Source of the DNA: Epichloe hybrida
Taxonomy: Eukaryota; Ascomycota; Sordariomycetes; Hypocreales; Clavicipitaceae
Reading direction: 5' to 3'
Assembly: GCA_019022495.1 (NCBI GenBank)
Contig: JAFEKR010000013.1
Span: 1 to 64,000 of the forward strand
Length of the DNA: 64,000 bases
Below the pieces are notes generated by a model, which did not search any database, had not been told where the DNA came from, and worked only from the letters and a program-made list of their open reading frames with translations. Positions 46,964 through 58,399 of the stretch are shown here, one piece after another (position 1 is the stretch's first letter; each line of letters begins with the position of its first letter). Made by a program: the position numbers and the translations under genes.

Positions 46964-47825
46964 AATTGTGATGTGAGAACTGTATCCCTTCTCGCGCCGC
47001 CGCAAGGTTGGTTCTGTCATAGCCAGTAGTAAAGACCGAGCAGTCGCAGTAAAGCTACAGGATCACGGCATCTCAGAGACTGCCATTCACGGCAAAACAG
47101 CTACCAAGTGGATTGGGTCATGGGCCATGGGTCATGGGTCATGGGTCGGTGCACGCCTCATCAGAAAATGGATCATAAATGCCCAGAATCTGTGGGATAT
47201 ATATTGGGAATAATGAACGACCAGGAACGTCCATTTCTGTTGATGGTGCAGAAGAACCCGACGTCAAAGAAGTGGCGCATCGCTAGATCTTCTCCATTGC
47301 AGAGCTACGGGACGGACTGGAGTTCCCGAATCATCACAGGTTCTGGCATGAGGCCGTTTACTTCGAAGATGCGTCGTTGGCTACCGCAAGCACCACCACG
47401 TCGGGTGAAACTTGCCGAGGGTCACTCTCTCATGGCTGTCGTAACCTCGTTCAAATGATGCGCCCCGAGGAAGAAGGGCAGTCAATTACTGGAGGCTGAC
47501 CACACAACGGGGCAAAGTTTCAAGGCAATCGATCGTTTGGAAGCAACACGTGTGGTGAGCATGGGCTACACATACGAGATGAGATGGTTTTTGATACAAC
47601 CTGCAAGTACAACGCCTGTCTATCCGATAAGATGGTGTCCACTGCTAAACACCAGTGATTGGAAAACCACGACAAAGAAAATCTAGATAATGTACAATGT
47701 GTGTTGTGATGGTCTTGCATAACAAAAATGGGGGGATATGATTGATCCTATCAATCCCGTCTCCTTTCTGCTTCTTTCTTTCGTCTTGTTCTGACGACGA
47801 ATGTTCTTGATGTTATTACATGGAC
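46964..47825. other. Spacer between convergent genes
   Basis: The region should hold the 3' UTRs of the unknown gene and AOX. A GGGTCAT/GGGCCAT repeat lies at about 47116-47150. A 116-codon ORF (47108-47458) overlaps it but lacks coding character. Confidence 0.45.
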
Positions 47826-49097
47826 TCAAATCACTTCGGCTCGCTCGTAGCCTGTGCCTTTCAAAGCTGGCTTGGGCACTTCTCGGTCCTTGAAGGTGCT
47901 GACGAAGGGATTGGGATCCTCTTCCTGATTGAGGTTGCCGAGAGTATGGTTGACACCACGATGACCAGCTTCGTCGGCGCGGATGTACAGAATAAGGTCT
48001 TTCATGGTGCGGTTGCTTTCAGGCATATTCCAGTACTGATACAGACAATGTTATTTCAATTGGTTCTCCTGAATCGGGCCACCCTTGACCGGCAGGGTCA
48101 AGTGTACCGTCGTGGTTTGATCATTACATGGGAGTCGACTTACCCCAATGGCGATATCAGGTATTTGAAACTTCGGGTCAGACCATTTTGGTAGATGTCC
48201 TTGCTCGATTTCAAGAATAGCCCTCGTGTACGTGTGAACAGCTTCCTCTTCCAGATATCCGACAAACCGGTGGACAATGCGAGGGTGCAAGAGATATGCA
48301 ACGAAGAGAGCGTTAAAAAAGACGCCTTGAGCACCGACAATCATGAGCTTCATGAACCGCCCGGGCTCACACATCTTCATAAATGTGAGGAGATGCATTC
48401 TCTCGTTGTAGCTTTCTTCTAGCAAGGTCTCGATCCACCCGTTGTCGCGCTTCATACGTCGAAGGCTGCTGAGATGACGAAGCATTCCACCCACCATGCC
48501 GGGGACACCGGCAATGCTCTCTAGAAATACAAACCGGGTCAGCTGTGAAATAAACAGTTAGCTCCAGTGCTTGGTAAAAGGGCCAGCGCTCGCCGTTGTT
48601 CCGCCATGATTATTTCGAGACATGGTTCAACATACCCATTGTGCCTCGGTCAGTGGTTTTTCTGCAACAACAGAGGTGGTCGGATGTTTTTTATCAACTT
48701 GCTGATCTCTTCCCATGCCCGTTGCCTTGTCCATCCAATACCGCGCAAAACGTACGATCCTCCAGGCTGCCCAGTCGCTGAAGTTTCTGGGCTGCCGATG
48801 AGCCGGTTCTACAGCCAACATTTCCTCCGTCGTATGTCCATGATGCGGCCATGCTGGTTTGGTCAGTTGGATGTGAGGCGTGTCCTTGGCGGGGAAGAAA
48901 TCCCGGAGTTGATCCCTTGTCGTGGTTGAGAAGAGCTTCGGGGAAGTCAAGTTCGGTTTGTGCTGAACGGCTCCAGCACCGACAAGTCTTCGTCCTGGTG
49001 GTGAGCCAGCAACAGCCGGGATGAATGGCCGGGTAAGCCCGGCTATTTGTCGGAGATTTTGAACTTGAGGTCGTGTTTTGACCGTGGTGGAAATCAT
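47826..49097 (-). CDS. AOX1: Alternative oxidase, mitochondrial
   Basis: Three exons, 49097-48636, 48542-48144 and 48035-47826, encode 356 aa (Neurospora AOX is 362). An Arg/Thr-rich presequence ([20 protein letters not shown]...) precedes the mature protein. The di-iron ligands lie in family motifs: [36 protein letters not shown] and [13 protein letters not shown]; two hydrophobic helices attach the protein to the matrix side of the inner membrane as a monotopic dimer. It oxidises ubiquinol and reduces O2 to water, bypassing complexes III and IV. The gene is normally induced when the cytochrome pathway is blocked; a CGG-N7-CGG element lies about 300 bp upstream (49396-49408). Confidence 0.97.
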
Positions 49098-49979
49098 AGA
49101 GAAGAATAAGGTACGCGAAGTATACCCAAGAAATGATGGAAGATGTGATGGGGATAGACTTTCGTCCTGGTCTACTAATGGTGTTCTGTAGAAGTAGGGA
49201 TTTATGAGTGGCTGATGAGATGATGAGCAAGTGCCCGTCAGCGTTTTATATCTACCCAAAAAAAAATTACGGCTTCGGGAACCAGTTTGAGTCAAAAGCT
49301 TGACAACCTGAACGGGTTGGGCGATGGGCAGCGTGCACGCACGCACGGGGTCGTCGGAATGTCCCGGGAGACAGACTCGCAGTGACATGCATGTTCCGTA
49401 TAATTCCGTCGACGCTTCGATACAGAGCAGGGCTAAGTGGTCACGTGTCCTATCTCCCCCCCCCTTCTATTATTGGTATTTTTATTGAGATTTGTTTCCA
49501 AAAAGCCCGAAGACTTGGCCATGGAACAGTTGTAAAACGCTTTCAGCTGCAAAACCGGTCATTGTAGGACACTAGGTATTATTTTCATTGCTATCATGGG
49601 GAAATTGAGCTCGTTTGTGTGAATGACTTAGCGAGGGCGTCATGTATTCTATTTATCCTCATCTCAGCCTGAGGTAATGCAAGTGGTCAGTCTATCTGAC
49701 CATGCGCAGTAGCATGACATGGCAAAAATATATTTGCTCGTAAAGACGCAGCATATGACTCTTCTTTTTCTTTTTCTTCTTCTTTTCCTTGTACGACATC
49801 TAAGCGACCTTAAGTTGTTGCCAAGATGAGATTTTCCTTGCGTAAATTTGTATCTTCGTAAAGTAATCCCAACTCTATTTCCCACCTCCTTTCCCTGACC
49901 AGGTGATGAGTTACTGACGTTTCGCGACGCTCTTGCGAGAGTATCTTCACTGAATATTGATTTCAACTCGCTTCCCGAT
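49098..49979. other. AOX promoter and ArgRS 3' region
   Basis: The region contains the AOX 5' flank with the CGG element, a C-run at about 49458-49466 and a TTTTTCTTTTTCTTCTTC tract near 49764-49785 that may belong to the ArgRS 3' UTR. No ORF is supported. Confidence 0.5.
49396..49408 (-). promoter_or_regulatory. Alternative oxidase induction motif (CGG-N7-CGG)
   Basis: The plus strand reads CCGTATAATTCCG; on the AOX coding strand this is CGG, seven bases, CGG. In Neurospora the zinc-cluster pair AOD2/AOD5 binds direct CGG repeats with 7-bp spacing to induce aod-1. Orientation, spacing and distance (about 300 bp from the start codon) all fit. Confidence 0.7.
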
Positions 49980-52951
49980 TTACATCCTTGAGGCAAGTCA
50001 GCATCGATTCATGCACTCTGCTTTGCATGTGGAAATAGGTATTACCTTTCAAGCGGCGTCAAGCCGAGAATGCGCATGCCATTGGCCAATGTAGTTCGCG
50101 CGGCATCGTACAATGCCATGCGCGCCTTCATGAGTTCCGGTTCGCTTCCCACCACCTTCAAGTGATCATAGCTGCTACTTATCACATGTGTCATCTTAAA
50201 CAAATAAGTGAGAACTGTCGCTGGTTCCAACGTCTTCAGAGTGTTCTGGAGCACGTCGGGCCACTGCGAAAGCATGCGGGCAATGTTTATGGCATGGTCC
50301 TCCTTCAAAAGTGAAAAGTTGGCGCTGTTGAGGTCCGCATCGGAGAGCTCCACCCGGCGCCTGATGGAGCATAGTCGAGCATGAGCGTACTGAAGATAGG
50401 GTCCTGTGTCACCTTCAAAGGATGTCATGACATCCATGTTGAACGTGTAGTTGTTTATCCTTATTATTTTTAGTCTCGACCCGGTCTGAGTCAGTACTTT
50501 GATGAATTCCGGCTTACCTCTTGCCGCTCATGTCCTGAACCATAACACTGCTAATGCCCAAAATGTCGGCTGTAGATACAGGATCTTCGATCTGGGCGTA
50601 CTTTTCGTTATTTTTTTTCATGGTTTCGTGCATGTGATCCGCACAGTCTTTCAGGATATCATCCAAGCTGGCAACGAAAACCATTAGCCCACGTGACAAA
50701 TTCGGAAACCCCAAGTTGATCTACCAGCGGAGAACTCACAATTTGACAGTTCCTTTGCGGGTGCTCATGCCGAGGACCATCCCGAAGTTGATGTGTTGAC
50801 ACTTTTTAGCAATATCCTTGTAGCCAAGAAGCTCAATGATCTGGAAAAGCTGCTGGAGATGAAGATCTTGTTGACTAGCCACAACGTAGATCATATGGTC
50901 GAAGTTGTATTTCTTATGCTAAAGCCAGGGCAGATCAGTACACCCAGAGCAGAGCATATACCAGTTTAAGACATTAAACTTACGCGACTCAGCAATTCGC
51001 AAACATCACGAGTCAAGTACAGCGCAGTGCCATCTCGTTTTCTGCACAAGGCCATCAGTCGAGTTAGTTGCGACCCGACGATCGTGTGTTCGCTTTACAA
51101 TGACATACCGGAGAACAGTAGTTCCTAGCCTCTTGCCAGCTTTACCTGGTAAATGTTGAGTGAAGTCAACTAGCACGGCGCCTTTGTCTTCTCGAGAGAC
51201 GTTCTTGGCCTTCATTTCATCTGCAATCTTAGCCATGAACTCTTCAGACACTTGACTTTCGCCTATTTTGTTGTTGTTAGTCGTCATTTCAAGCTAGGCA
51301 GGGAGATAATACCTACCGCTAAACTCGTCGAAATGAATGTTGAGACGAGAGTAGGTTTCTGAGAGTAAAATTGTGTCAGAATGTGATCAAATTTGGATAC
51401 ATCATACGCATGCTCAAAGCAAAATCGTTGAAGGCATGTCTCATCGTGTGAAATACGCTGGGTTCCATACCTTTGTAACGAGTAATACTGAGGTCTCGGA
51501 AACGCTTCCATTGTGCAAGAACCTCCTCATCCCTATCCGTCTGTCCATAGAACCGTCAGTGAGCATTACCACAAGAGGACAGAATGAGATGTCTTACCAT
51601 GCGCTTGAAGTATTGGCGGGCTTGTTCATCTAAGCTGTTGGCTTCTAAAACGCTGACATCTTTACCCTCCTTTTTCTGGGCTTCAATCACCTCTTTCTCG
51701 GCACTCATCTCAGCATTGATCTGGACATAAAGCTTGAAGAGATGGTCGATAGGGTTCTTCTGCAACGCTTCTTCATCACCGTTACGCTGATAGGCCAAGG
51801 CGAGTAAGCCGTATTGCTTGCCCCAGTCACCGAGATCTGGTCCCATGATTAGCATTTGTAGTTCTTCCGCTTCGTTGTTACCATAGTCCGAATCAAACTG
51901 ACAGTTCATGCGGACTACATCCCATCCGCTAGCCTCATAAAGGTTGGCAATAAAACTTCCTATGATTGTCGAGCGGAGATGGCCAGCATGAAATGGTTTC
52001 GCGACGTTGGGAGAGCTAAACTCCACGATCTGACATGAAGTAAGTAACATTCCCGTCCACAGCTGACTTATGATCTGTGTAACTCACGATGCGCTTCTTA
52101 TTAGAGGATGGATCTGTTGGATCATGAAGACCAGTAAAGCAGTTTTTACCTAAGCGCTTGTCAGTGATGACATTCGAGTCGTTTTGCCTTTGAACGCACC
52201 GTAATCTTTCTCGGCCTGCCTGACCATTGGGATGATGGATTGAACGAGAGGTTTCCCTTTCATGAAAAAAGACATGAAGTGTCCGCTCAGGACGGGTTCT
52301 TTAAATAGAGGATCGTCTTCAGGGAACTGTCATGTTGAAAAATTAGCACTGGAAAACCTCTCCAAAAAGATGATTAGATATTCTTTAGAAAAACCACACC
52401 TTCTTAGCCCATTCTTGCGCCAGAACGTCAGGCTTGGTGCCCTTGATTCGAAGTGCTGGGACAGCTACAACGAAGTCACCTTTGTCAAGACTCTGGGTCC
52501 ACATAACGGCAGGATAGATAATAGACGTGTCAACGCCAGAGATTTTGGACAAAACATTGCTAAGATGTGCCCTATAGAGATCAAGGGGATTGATCTCGGG
52601 GTGGGCATTTGGGTATGTTTGGGCAATGCCTGCAATTGTCAAGCCATCAACCCTCTGGGCCAGCTCGTCCATCACTTTCGTAGGAGCCATAGCTGCTATT
52701 CTAATAGTCCGAAAGTAGGCCTGTAGGTTTAAGGGTATGTATCGTGCCACCGGCCTGTGGCGAGGAAAGTTCTCTGCGAAGCCTTTGTTCGCAATAGTGA
52801 GGTTTCGAATGGTCGAAAACAGTCGTGGAGCTCGAAGATATAGGGAATGAGGACTAGAATGGCGTCTAGCCTGGTTTAATGGTCGTCGCAGACGTAGATA
52901 AGTCGGATTAACGAAAAAAACCAGTGGCGATGTCGAGTGAACAACCTTCAT
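49980..52951 (-). CDS. RRS1: Arginyl-tRNA synthetase, probably dual cytosolic/mitochondrial
   Basis: Thirteen exons on the minus strand: 52951-52400, 52326-52200, 52149-52088, 52029-51903, 51836-51598, 51540-51471, 51358-51317, 51262-51109, 51041-50984, 50918-50740, 50667-50518, 50459-50046 and a 7-nt last exon 49986-49980 (GATGTAA) giving ...LTPLERM. Total is 726 aa from the first ATG. A second ATG at 52690 ([16 protein letters not shown]) gives 639 aa, near the yeast cytosolic enzyme. The 87 residues between are Arg-rich with almost no acids ([18 protein letters not shown]), a presequence. Class I motifs: [14 protein letters not shown] (HIGH) and [11 protein letters not shown] (KMSKS variant); the C-terminal DALR anticodon domain has [12 protein letters not shown]. 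It charges tRNA-Arg in both compartments by inference. It is head to head with HCR1. Confidence 0.95.
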
Positions 52952-53717
52952 GAAGACCTCCTTACCAAGCTTGGACTTTTTCCAAACTTTTGGCACCACG
53001 CATCTGTGACTCAAAATACTGTCTGGTGGTTCCCCACCTCAGGGTCTGGCGGAGCAAAGTTACAGTGGGCTGGTAGGTACAGTTACCTAGGCAGTAGATG
53101 GTTGGGTGCGGGGTGGTTGCCTGGCGTTGGGTCCTTAGTCATCATGCTCATCGGCTCCCTGCAACTTGTGTTTTTAGCGTATGCAAGTCTTTTAGCGCAT
53201 GCAAGTATTATGTATGACTCTTTTGTTCCCAAAGCCCCAAGTCACCAACCTCGGGGGTCAAAGGGCTTGCTTGGGTTGCGCTAACAGTATTATAGGGCTC
53301 GTGCTTGGCTCCGTCGGTCTCTGTCTGCTTCCACGGTCTCAAGTTTCCTGTTATTTACACCCTGTCACGCGCTACTTGGTCAAATCCTGGCGCCTGACGC
53401 CTGACGCTTAACGCCTGACGGAAATCACGGCGCCCCTCCCTTTCAAAGTTGCTCAAGTGCTCTCTAGCTTGGGAACCTCCCCCGCCCATCCAGCCGTCAT
53501 TAGCAGCCACACAAAAAAAATCAAAACCAGCCCGCAATCTGCCTTTTGACGACGTAATTTCTCTCCCTCTAATCGTGCACCAGCCAAACCCTTCCACCGC
53601 GATCTACACCTTTGTCAACATCTCACTGCTTGTCGTTGAACCGAGAGTACAAGCCACTACCTGTCGCCTCATATTGCAAGTTGTCGTGCCGTTTCTACGC
53701 CTTGGACCCACGACATT
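52952..53717. promoter_or_regulatory. Shared ArgRS / HCR1 promoter region
   Basis: The region of about 770 bp lies between divergent starts. It has short direct repeats (TTTTAGCGTATGCAAG / TTTTAGCGCATGCAAG at about 53172-53205) and GCGCCTGACGCCTGACGCTTAACGCCTGACG near 53390-53420. An open frame across 53449-53874 overlaps the HCR1 5' UTR and first exon and is not supported. Confidence 0.5.
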
Positions 53718-54873
53718 ATGCCCGCCAAAAAGCAATGGGGTAAGATCCCCGTCCTTACAATCTGCCACTACACATGTACAACACACAGTTCAACAACGTA
53801 GATCTGGATCTACGGGTATAGCTCCCGTTGTTCTCGACGCGACCTTGTGGAGACCGCATCGTATCCCGGCATAACATTTTCGTGCCTGTAAATGTGCCTG
53901 GCTGCATTTTGCTGACCGCTACTTACTCCAGACGAAGAAGAAAGCGAGTCTAGCACTCCTCCTTCTTCTCCTCCTATCACAGCCACCCGCCGACGCCAAT
54001 TTGAAGATGAGGAAAATGACAGCGATGTGAGTTGCTCGACTTAAAAGTCTGTGGTTAGTCACCAACACAAGCGACGCTAACAATATTACCTCGATCAGGT
54101 ACTCGACTCATGGGATGCTGCCGAGGATTCCGAGGTAGAGCGCGAGAAGGAACGCAAGGCTGCGGACGTCAAAGCCAAGGCTGCCGCCGAGGCTGCAGCC
54201 AGCAAGAAGACTAAAGCCGAACGCGTCGCCGAGCGTCGGGCCGCCCGTGCTCTTCAACGCGAAGAAGAGGGAGAAGACAGCGATGATGACGAAACTGAGG
54301 TGCAGCGTCGGGAAAGACTTCGCCGCACCGAACAAGAAGCTGACTTGCGTCACGCCGAAGATTTATTTGGGAATGTTGGTACCGGCAGTGGTCGCAAAGC
54401 AAACACCAGTGGTGCTGCTGTTGTCGTCGATGAAAATGACCCATCAACAACCGTCAATATTGCTTCTCTGCCATTGTTCAATCCGCAAACCAAGACACAA
54501 TTCGAGTTAATGCGTACAACTCTCGCTCCCATCATCAGTGGAAACACGAAAAAAGCTCACTATGGTCTCTTCCTCGAAGAATTCGCCAAGGATCTGGCCA
54601 GGGAACTGTCCAGCGAGCAGGTGAAAAAGGTCGCCAGTGCTTTGACTCGCCTTAGCAATGAGAAAATGAAGGAGGAGAAGGTTTCGGAAAAGGGAGGCAA
54701 AAAGACCAAGGCTGCCAAAACAAAAACTTCTTTAGTCGCCAGCCGCGCCAACACGACGGACGTGTCAACCTATGATGATGATGCTTTTGGAGAGTAAGTT
54801 GGCTTCTAGGGTTTTACGTAGTTCTGTTTACTCCGCCAATACTGATGCTTGTGGCAGTGACGATTTTATGTGA
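53718..54873 (+). CDS. HCR1: Eukaryotic translation initiation factor 3 subunit J
   Basis: Four exons, 53718-53739, 53932-54026, 54099-54793 and 54858-54873, give 275 aa (yeast Hcr1 265). MPAKKQWDEEESESSTPPS leads to acidic N-terminal stretches with DSWDAAEDSEVE, the eIF3j signature motif that contacts the RRM of eIF3b. Charged helices follow (ERKAADVKAKAAAEAAASKK), then the conserved core with LPLFNPQTKTQFELMRTTLA and YGLFLEEFAKDLARELSSEQ, and the short tail DDDFM from the 16-nt last exon. eIF3j binds the 40S decoding region and helps eIF3 loading, start-site selection and ribosome recycling. Confidence 0.95.
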
Positions 54874-55801
54874 TCCATCCACGAAAAACGAAGCAATGCA
54901 GCTGCTCTCCCGAAATTGAACCCCCTTTCGCATACTTCCGGCTGGTGCAATACAGCTGATTCGCGTCTACCCGCGACAATCAGTTATTTCGCGATGTTGA
55001 TGCAAAGACGACTTGCTTCATTTTATATTCGGTTGGGATGTTCCAAACGTAGAGACAGCGGAGCTTTCCATGATACCAAGTCGCGTCATTCTGACAGGTG
55101 CGCATTGCAAAGGGGTGTTTGGGCCAACTCCCCATCCAACAAACGGGCGGCAACAGATGCAGTTCAGGGGATGCCAAGGCCGAAGAGGGAGGCATAGTAT
55201 GGATACGCGTGGTTAATTAGGCAAATTGTTTACATTGGTGGTGTCATGGGCGATCAGAATCTACGTCTTTTCAACTTGGGCAACGCGGCCAATCCCTCGT
55301 TGACGTACTTTTTAATACGATGGAGCCAAGTGGAGGACGGCATCTCGATATTTGGTTGGTATGTGCGAAAGCGCCTGTCATCTGTTGGTCGGTGCAGGTC
55401 ACGTTGACATTAGTTATTAGAATGGATGAAAAACGTTTGTATGAGTTCATGCAATGGGAAGACGGCATGGTTCTACCCTGTATGTTACCAGGGTAACTCC
55501 GATGCTGAAAAAAGTGATATCCAGTGACATTTCTGATACAACTAACTGGAACACTTACACATCATACATGACTGTCACACCTCTCTAGCACGCATGTTAA
55601 ATCTATCTCGTTCGGTTACCACCAACGCCGAAGAACCTGACCCATTTGTAACGCCGTGCTCCGGATAGTTTGCAACGCTGCCGCATGAAACATGACATAT
55701 CTCCATGCCCTCCGAACCAAATGTAATTCCTCGTTTCTGGGCTTAGTCGTGTATCATACGTACCAGATAGTAAAGCCAAAAAATGCCCTTAAAGTTTTGC
55801 C
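54874..55801. other. Spacer between convergent HCR1 and MDM31
   Basis: The region of about 930 bp should hold two 3' UTRs. Only short ORFs are present. Nothing repetitive or structured was recognised. Confidence 0.5.
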
Positions 55802-58001
55802 TCAGACTACATTGCCTGCCATGCCCATGAACAAGGCATGTACCGCCAGTGACAGAGTCCAGAAACCAACTTTCTTGAACCGACGAACACGACTCTGCTG
55901 ATCCTCAACATCTTTAGCGAAAGCATCGTATGTTTCGACAGATGCGTCATTCATTAAGCCACAGTCAAATACTGTCCAACTTCCATCAAAATCGCCTAGG
56001 CGCTTCACGATTCGGCAAGATATTGGTATGTACGTTTTCTTGGCGTTGATATATGCGACAATTGGTCGAACCAACGCCTGGTTAACGTAGGACATGTCCC
56101 TCGTGAAAAGCGGCACCGCCGCCTTCACGTCATTCATATGAATGCGCATGTCCATAATCAAATACCGTCGATCCTCTTCGGGGAATTCAGCGGCTTGCGT
56201 TGCCTCGAGTGTCCCAACATCGCCTCCAGCGTCAGAGAGGTGTCCAGACTGCTCCAATATTGGGGTGCTCCCGCTAGAGCTTGATAGAAAGCGCTGCCTG
56301 TTCATTATAACGGCTTCTTCCAATTGATCGTAGAAGTCGGACATGACTTTGGTAAGACCGTCATCTGTTTCTGCAGGAAACATCACATCGGCTACGATGT
56401 CAACATTGCCCTCATATATCCACCCAAAAGGGCCTTCCACTCCTCGATTTAGATGATCAATTTTGAGACCATCAATCCGAAGCCTGCTGAATTTTTTCCA
56501 GGCGTTTGGCTCACCCACACCCAGCAATGCCCCTTGTTCATGATTGGAGACAATGCCATGGACCTGGCGAGGATGGATCGTGAAAAGAGAGCCATCAAAA
56601 GACCCAGACATGTGGTTCGCAGAGAGAAAGTCGTAGAAGAGCCATTGTTTTCGAAGCTGTGGTAGTTCACATGAGTATATGCTGACCGAAAATGGTCGGA
56701 ATCCGTTAGGCTGGTGGATCGTCAGCAATAAGTCTTCCAGTTTGAATGACTCAATCTCAAAATCGCCCGGTTGATGCTTGTGCTTGTATGATAAGGGGTC
56801 TATGTCCTCAGTTGGCCAATGAACTGATGTACGATCGACAACACCCCTGACTCCATTGACTTCGACGTCCTTGAGTAACCCTTTCCCATTCCACCAATTC
56901 ACAAATGAGAGAGTCACATTGACATTGGCAATGGTGACATCAAATTGTGTGTAATTTCCATCATCTTCAACATTAGAGGATACTGAAGGCTGAGATTGTC
57001 GCCCTGCTGCAGCCACAGCAGCGGCGTCCGAAGAGCCTTTGCTCACGGATGACTTGACCTGTCCGGGCCTCCGGGAGACAAATACATTCCGAAACGCAAT
57101 AACGCCATTCTTCCAATTTGGCACGATGGCGGATTCAAAGATGACGGTAACTCCGGCGGATTGTGTTAAGTAATCGCCAATCCATTTCGCAACCGTTTCT
57201 AGAAGTACTTGTCAGAGCAAGTTGCCACGACAGGATTAAACAGAACTTGCCTTGAGCAAATACAGTATTAATCGAGAAAATGAGTAATGAAAAGAAAGTT
57301 GTCGTCCCTACGAGAACCCAAACAATATGCCCCAGCATGAACCAGGACACGAATGCGCCCCATTCATCTGCATTCCAAGGACGCATGCTTCGAATTGACA
57401 TCCATTTGAACCGCACCTTGAGCCTTTCCCAAAAGCCGTTTGCAGCGGCCAGCAGCTCATCTTTCGTCGGTCCATGGGGTAATTTGGCCAAATGGAGATA
57501 TTTAGAAACGGAGGATGCTATCGATTCGACGTCCGCGTCATTGCTAGGTTTTGTTGAAGTGGGATCTTTGCCTTGATCTGATTGGAACTCTTTCTCGCGT
57601 GATTTCTGTGGCAAGGAGTCTTTCGCATCACTCTGTTGTCGCTCGTTGGAATAGTACCGCTGTTGTGAAAACTTTTCTAGGGGCTTGTATACTGTTCTCC
57701 CGTGGTTGGCCAATACTCCAGGAGCCGCCGAGGGCCAGGTTCTTTCGACAACCAGGAGGATCGCCCTCAGCCTCGGATTCCGAACAAGAGACGCGGAGTT
57801 TTCATGGGATGCCGCCTCGAAAGACTGCCTTTCGTAATGCTGTATCCGTGACTTTCGATGAATCGACTGCGACGGCCATAGCTTATAGAACTGGAAAGGC
57901 GACGGAGTGACAAAACGAGCTTCGAACAGCGATGCCTGTCGTGGTAGCCAAGCCTGGCTTCCGAGCAGCCGTATAGAGAAGGCCTTAGACATAATTCTCA
58001 T
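55802..58001 (-). CDS. MDM31: Mitochondrial inner membrane protein Mdm31/Mdm32 family
   Basis: Two exons, 58001-57251 and 57198-55802, give 715 aa. The intron is GC-AG (AAG|GCAAGT...TTCTAG); joining gives VFAQETVAKWIGDYL. A presequence (MRIMSKAFSIRLLGSQAW) and a Ser/Lys-rich linker precede one membrane helix (WFMLGHIVWVLVGTTTFFSL) at about 223-245, then a long domain in the intermembrane space with family stretches VSRRPGQ, YTQFDVTIANVNVTLS, WWNGKGLLKDVEVNGVRGV and FSVSIYSCELPQLRKQWL. A second hydrophobic helix lies at the C-terminus (FWTLSLAVHALFMGMAG). Yeast Mdm31 and Mdm32 maintain mitochondrial shape, nucleoids and cardiolipin balance. The length and single-copy context fit Mdm31 better than Mdm32. 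Confidence 0.9.
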
Positions 58002-58399
58002 GCATGGCGACTGAAAGGAGAATATTCCTTTATCCCAGAGTCTGCATGTGTCTCAACAACCAGGATTTGGCAGAACAGCCTTGTTAGAACGACCGACGAC
58101 TGCAGGCATGACGTGCGCCAGGAAGGAGTCGAGAAGTACATACCTCTGTGTTGAGACCAGCCAATAGATAAGTCACGATAAGCCCGGAGAAACCCACAAT
58201 AAATTTTCTTAGATCTCTGCACCGCTTGGTAGATGATGGACAAATAGGGACGGCCACACTGTCTAGACTCCAGCTATTGTTCACCAATTTTATTCCCTTG
58301 TTCCACCACCCCTGAAAGAATTTGTGTCGGACCTCTGTACTGAATACGTTCTGATCTGATCAGAAACCTATTTTACAGCTTTTGCGCGACATAGTCATA
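58002..58399. promoter_or_regulatory. Shared MDM31 / PNO1 promoter region
   Basis: The region of about 400 bp lies between divergent start codons. No defined site was recognised. Confidence 0.45.

Noticed and set aside
47108..47458. 116-codon ORF starting in a GGGTCAT repeat
   Set aside because: The N-terminus is translated repeat; the rest lacks coding character and lies between convergent genes.
53449..53874. 141-codon ORF over the HCR1 5' UTR and first exon
   Set aside because: Out of frame with HCR1; the HCR1 model explains the region through clean splice sites.
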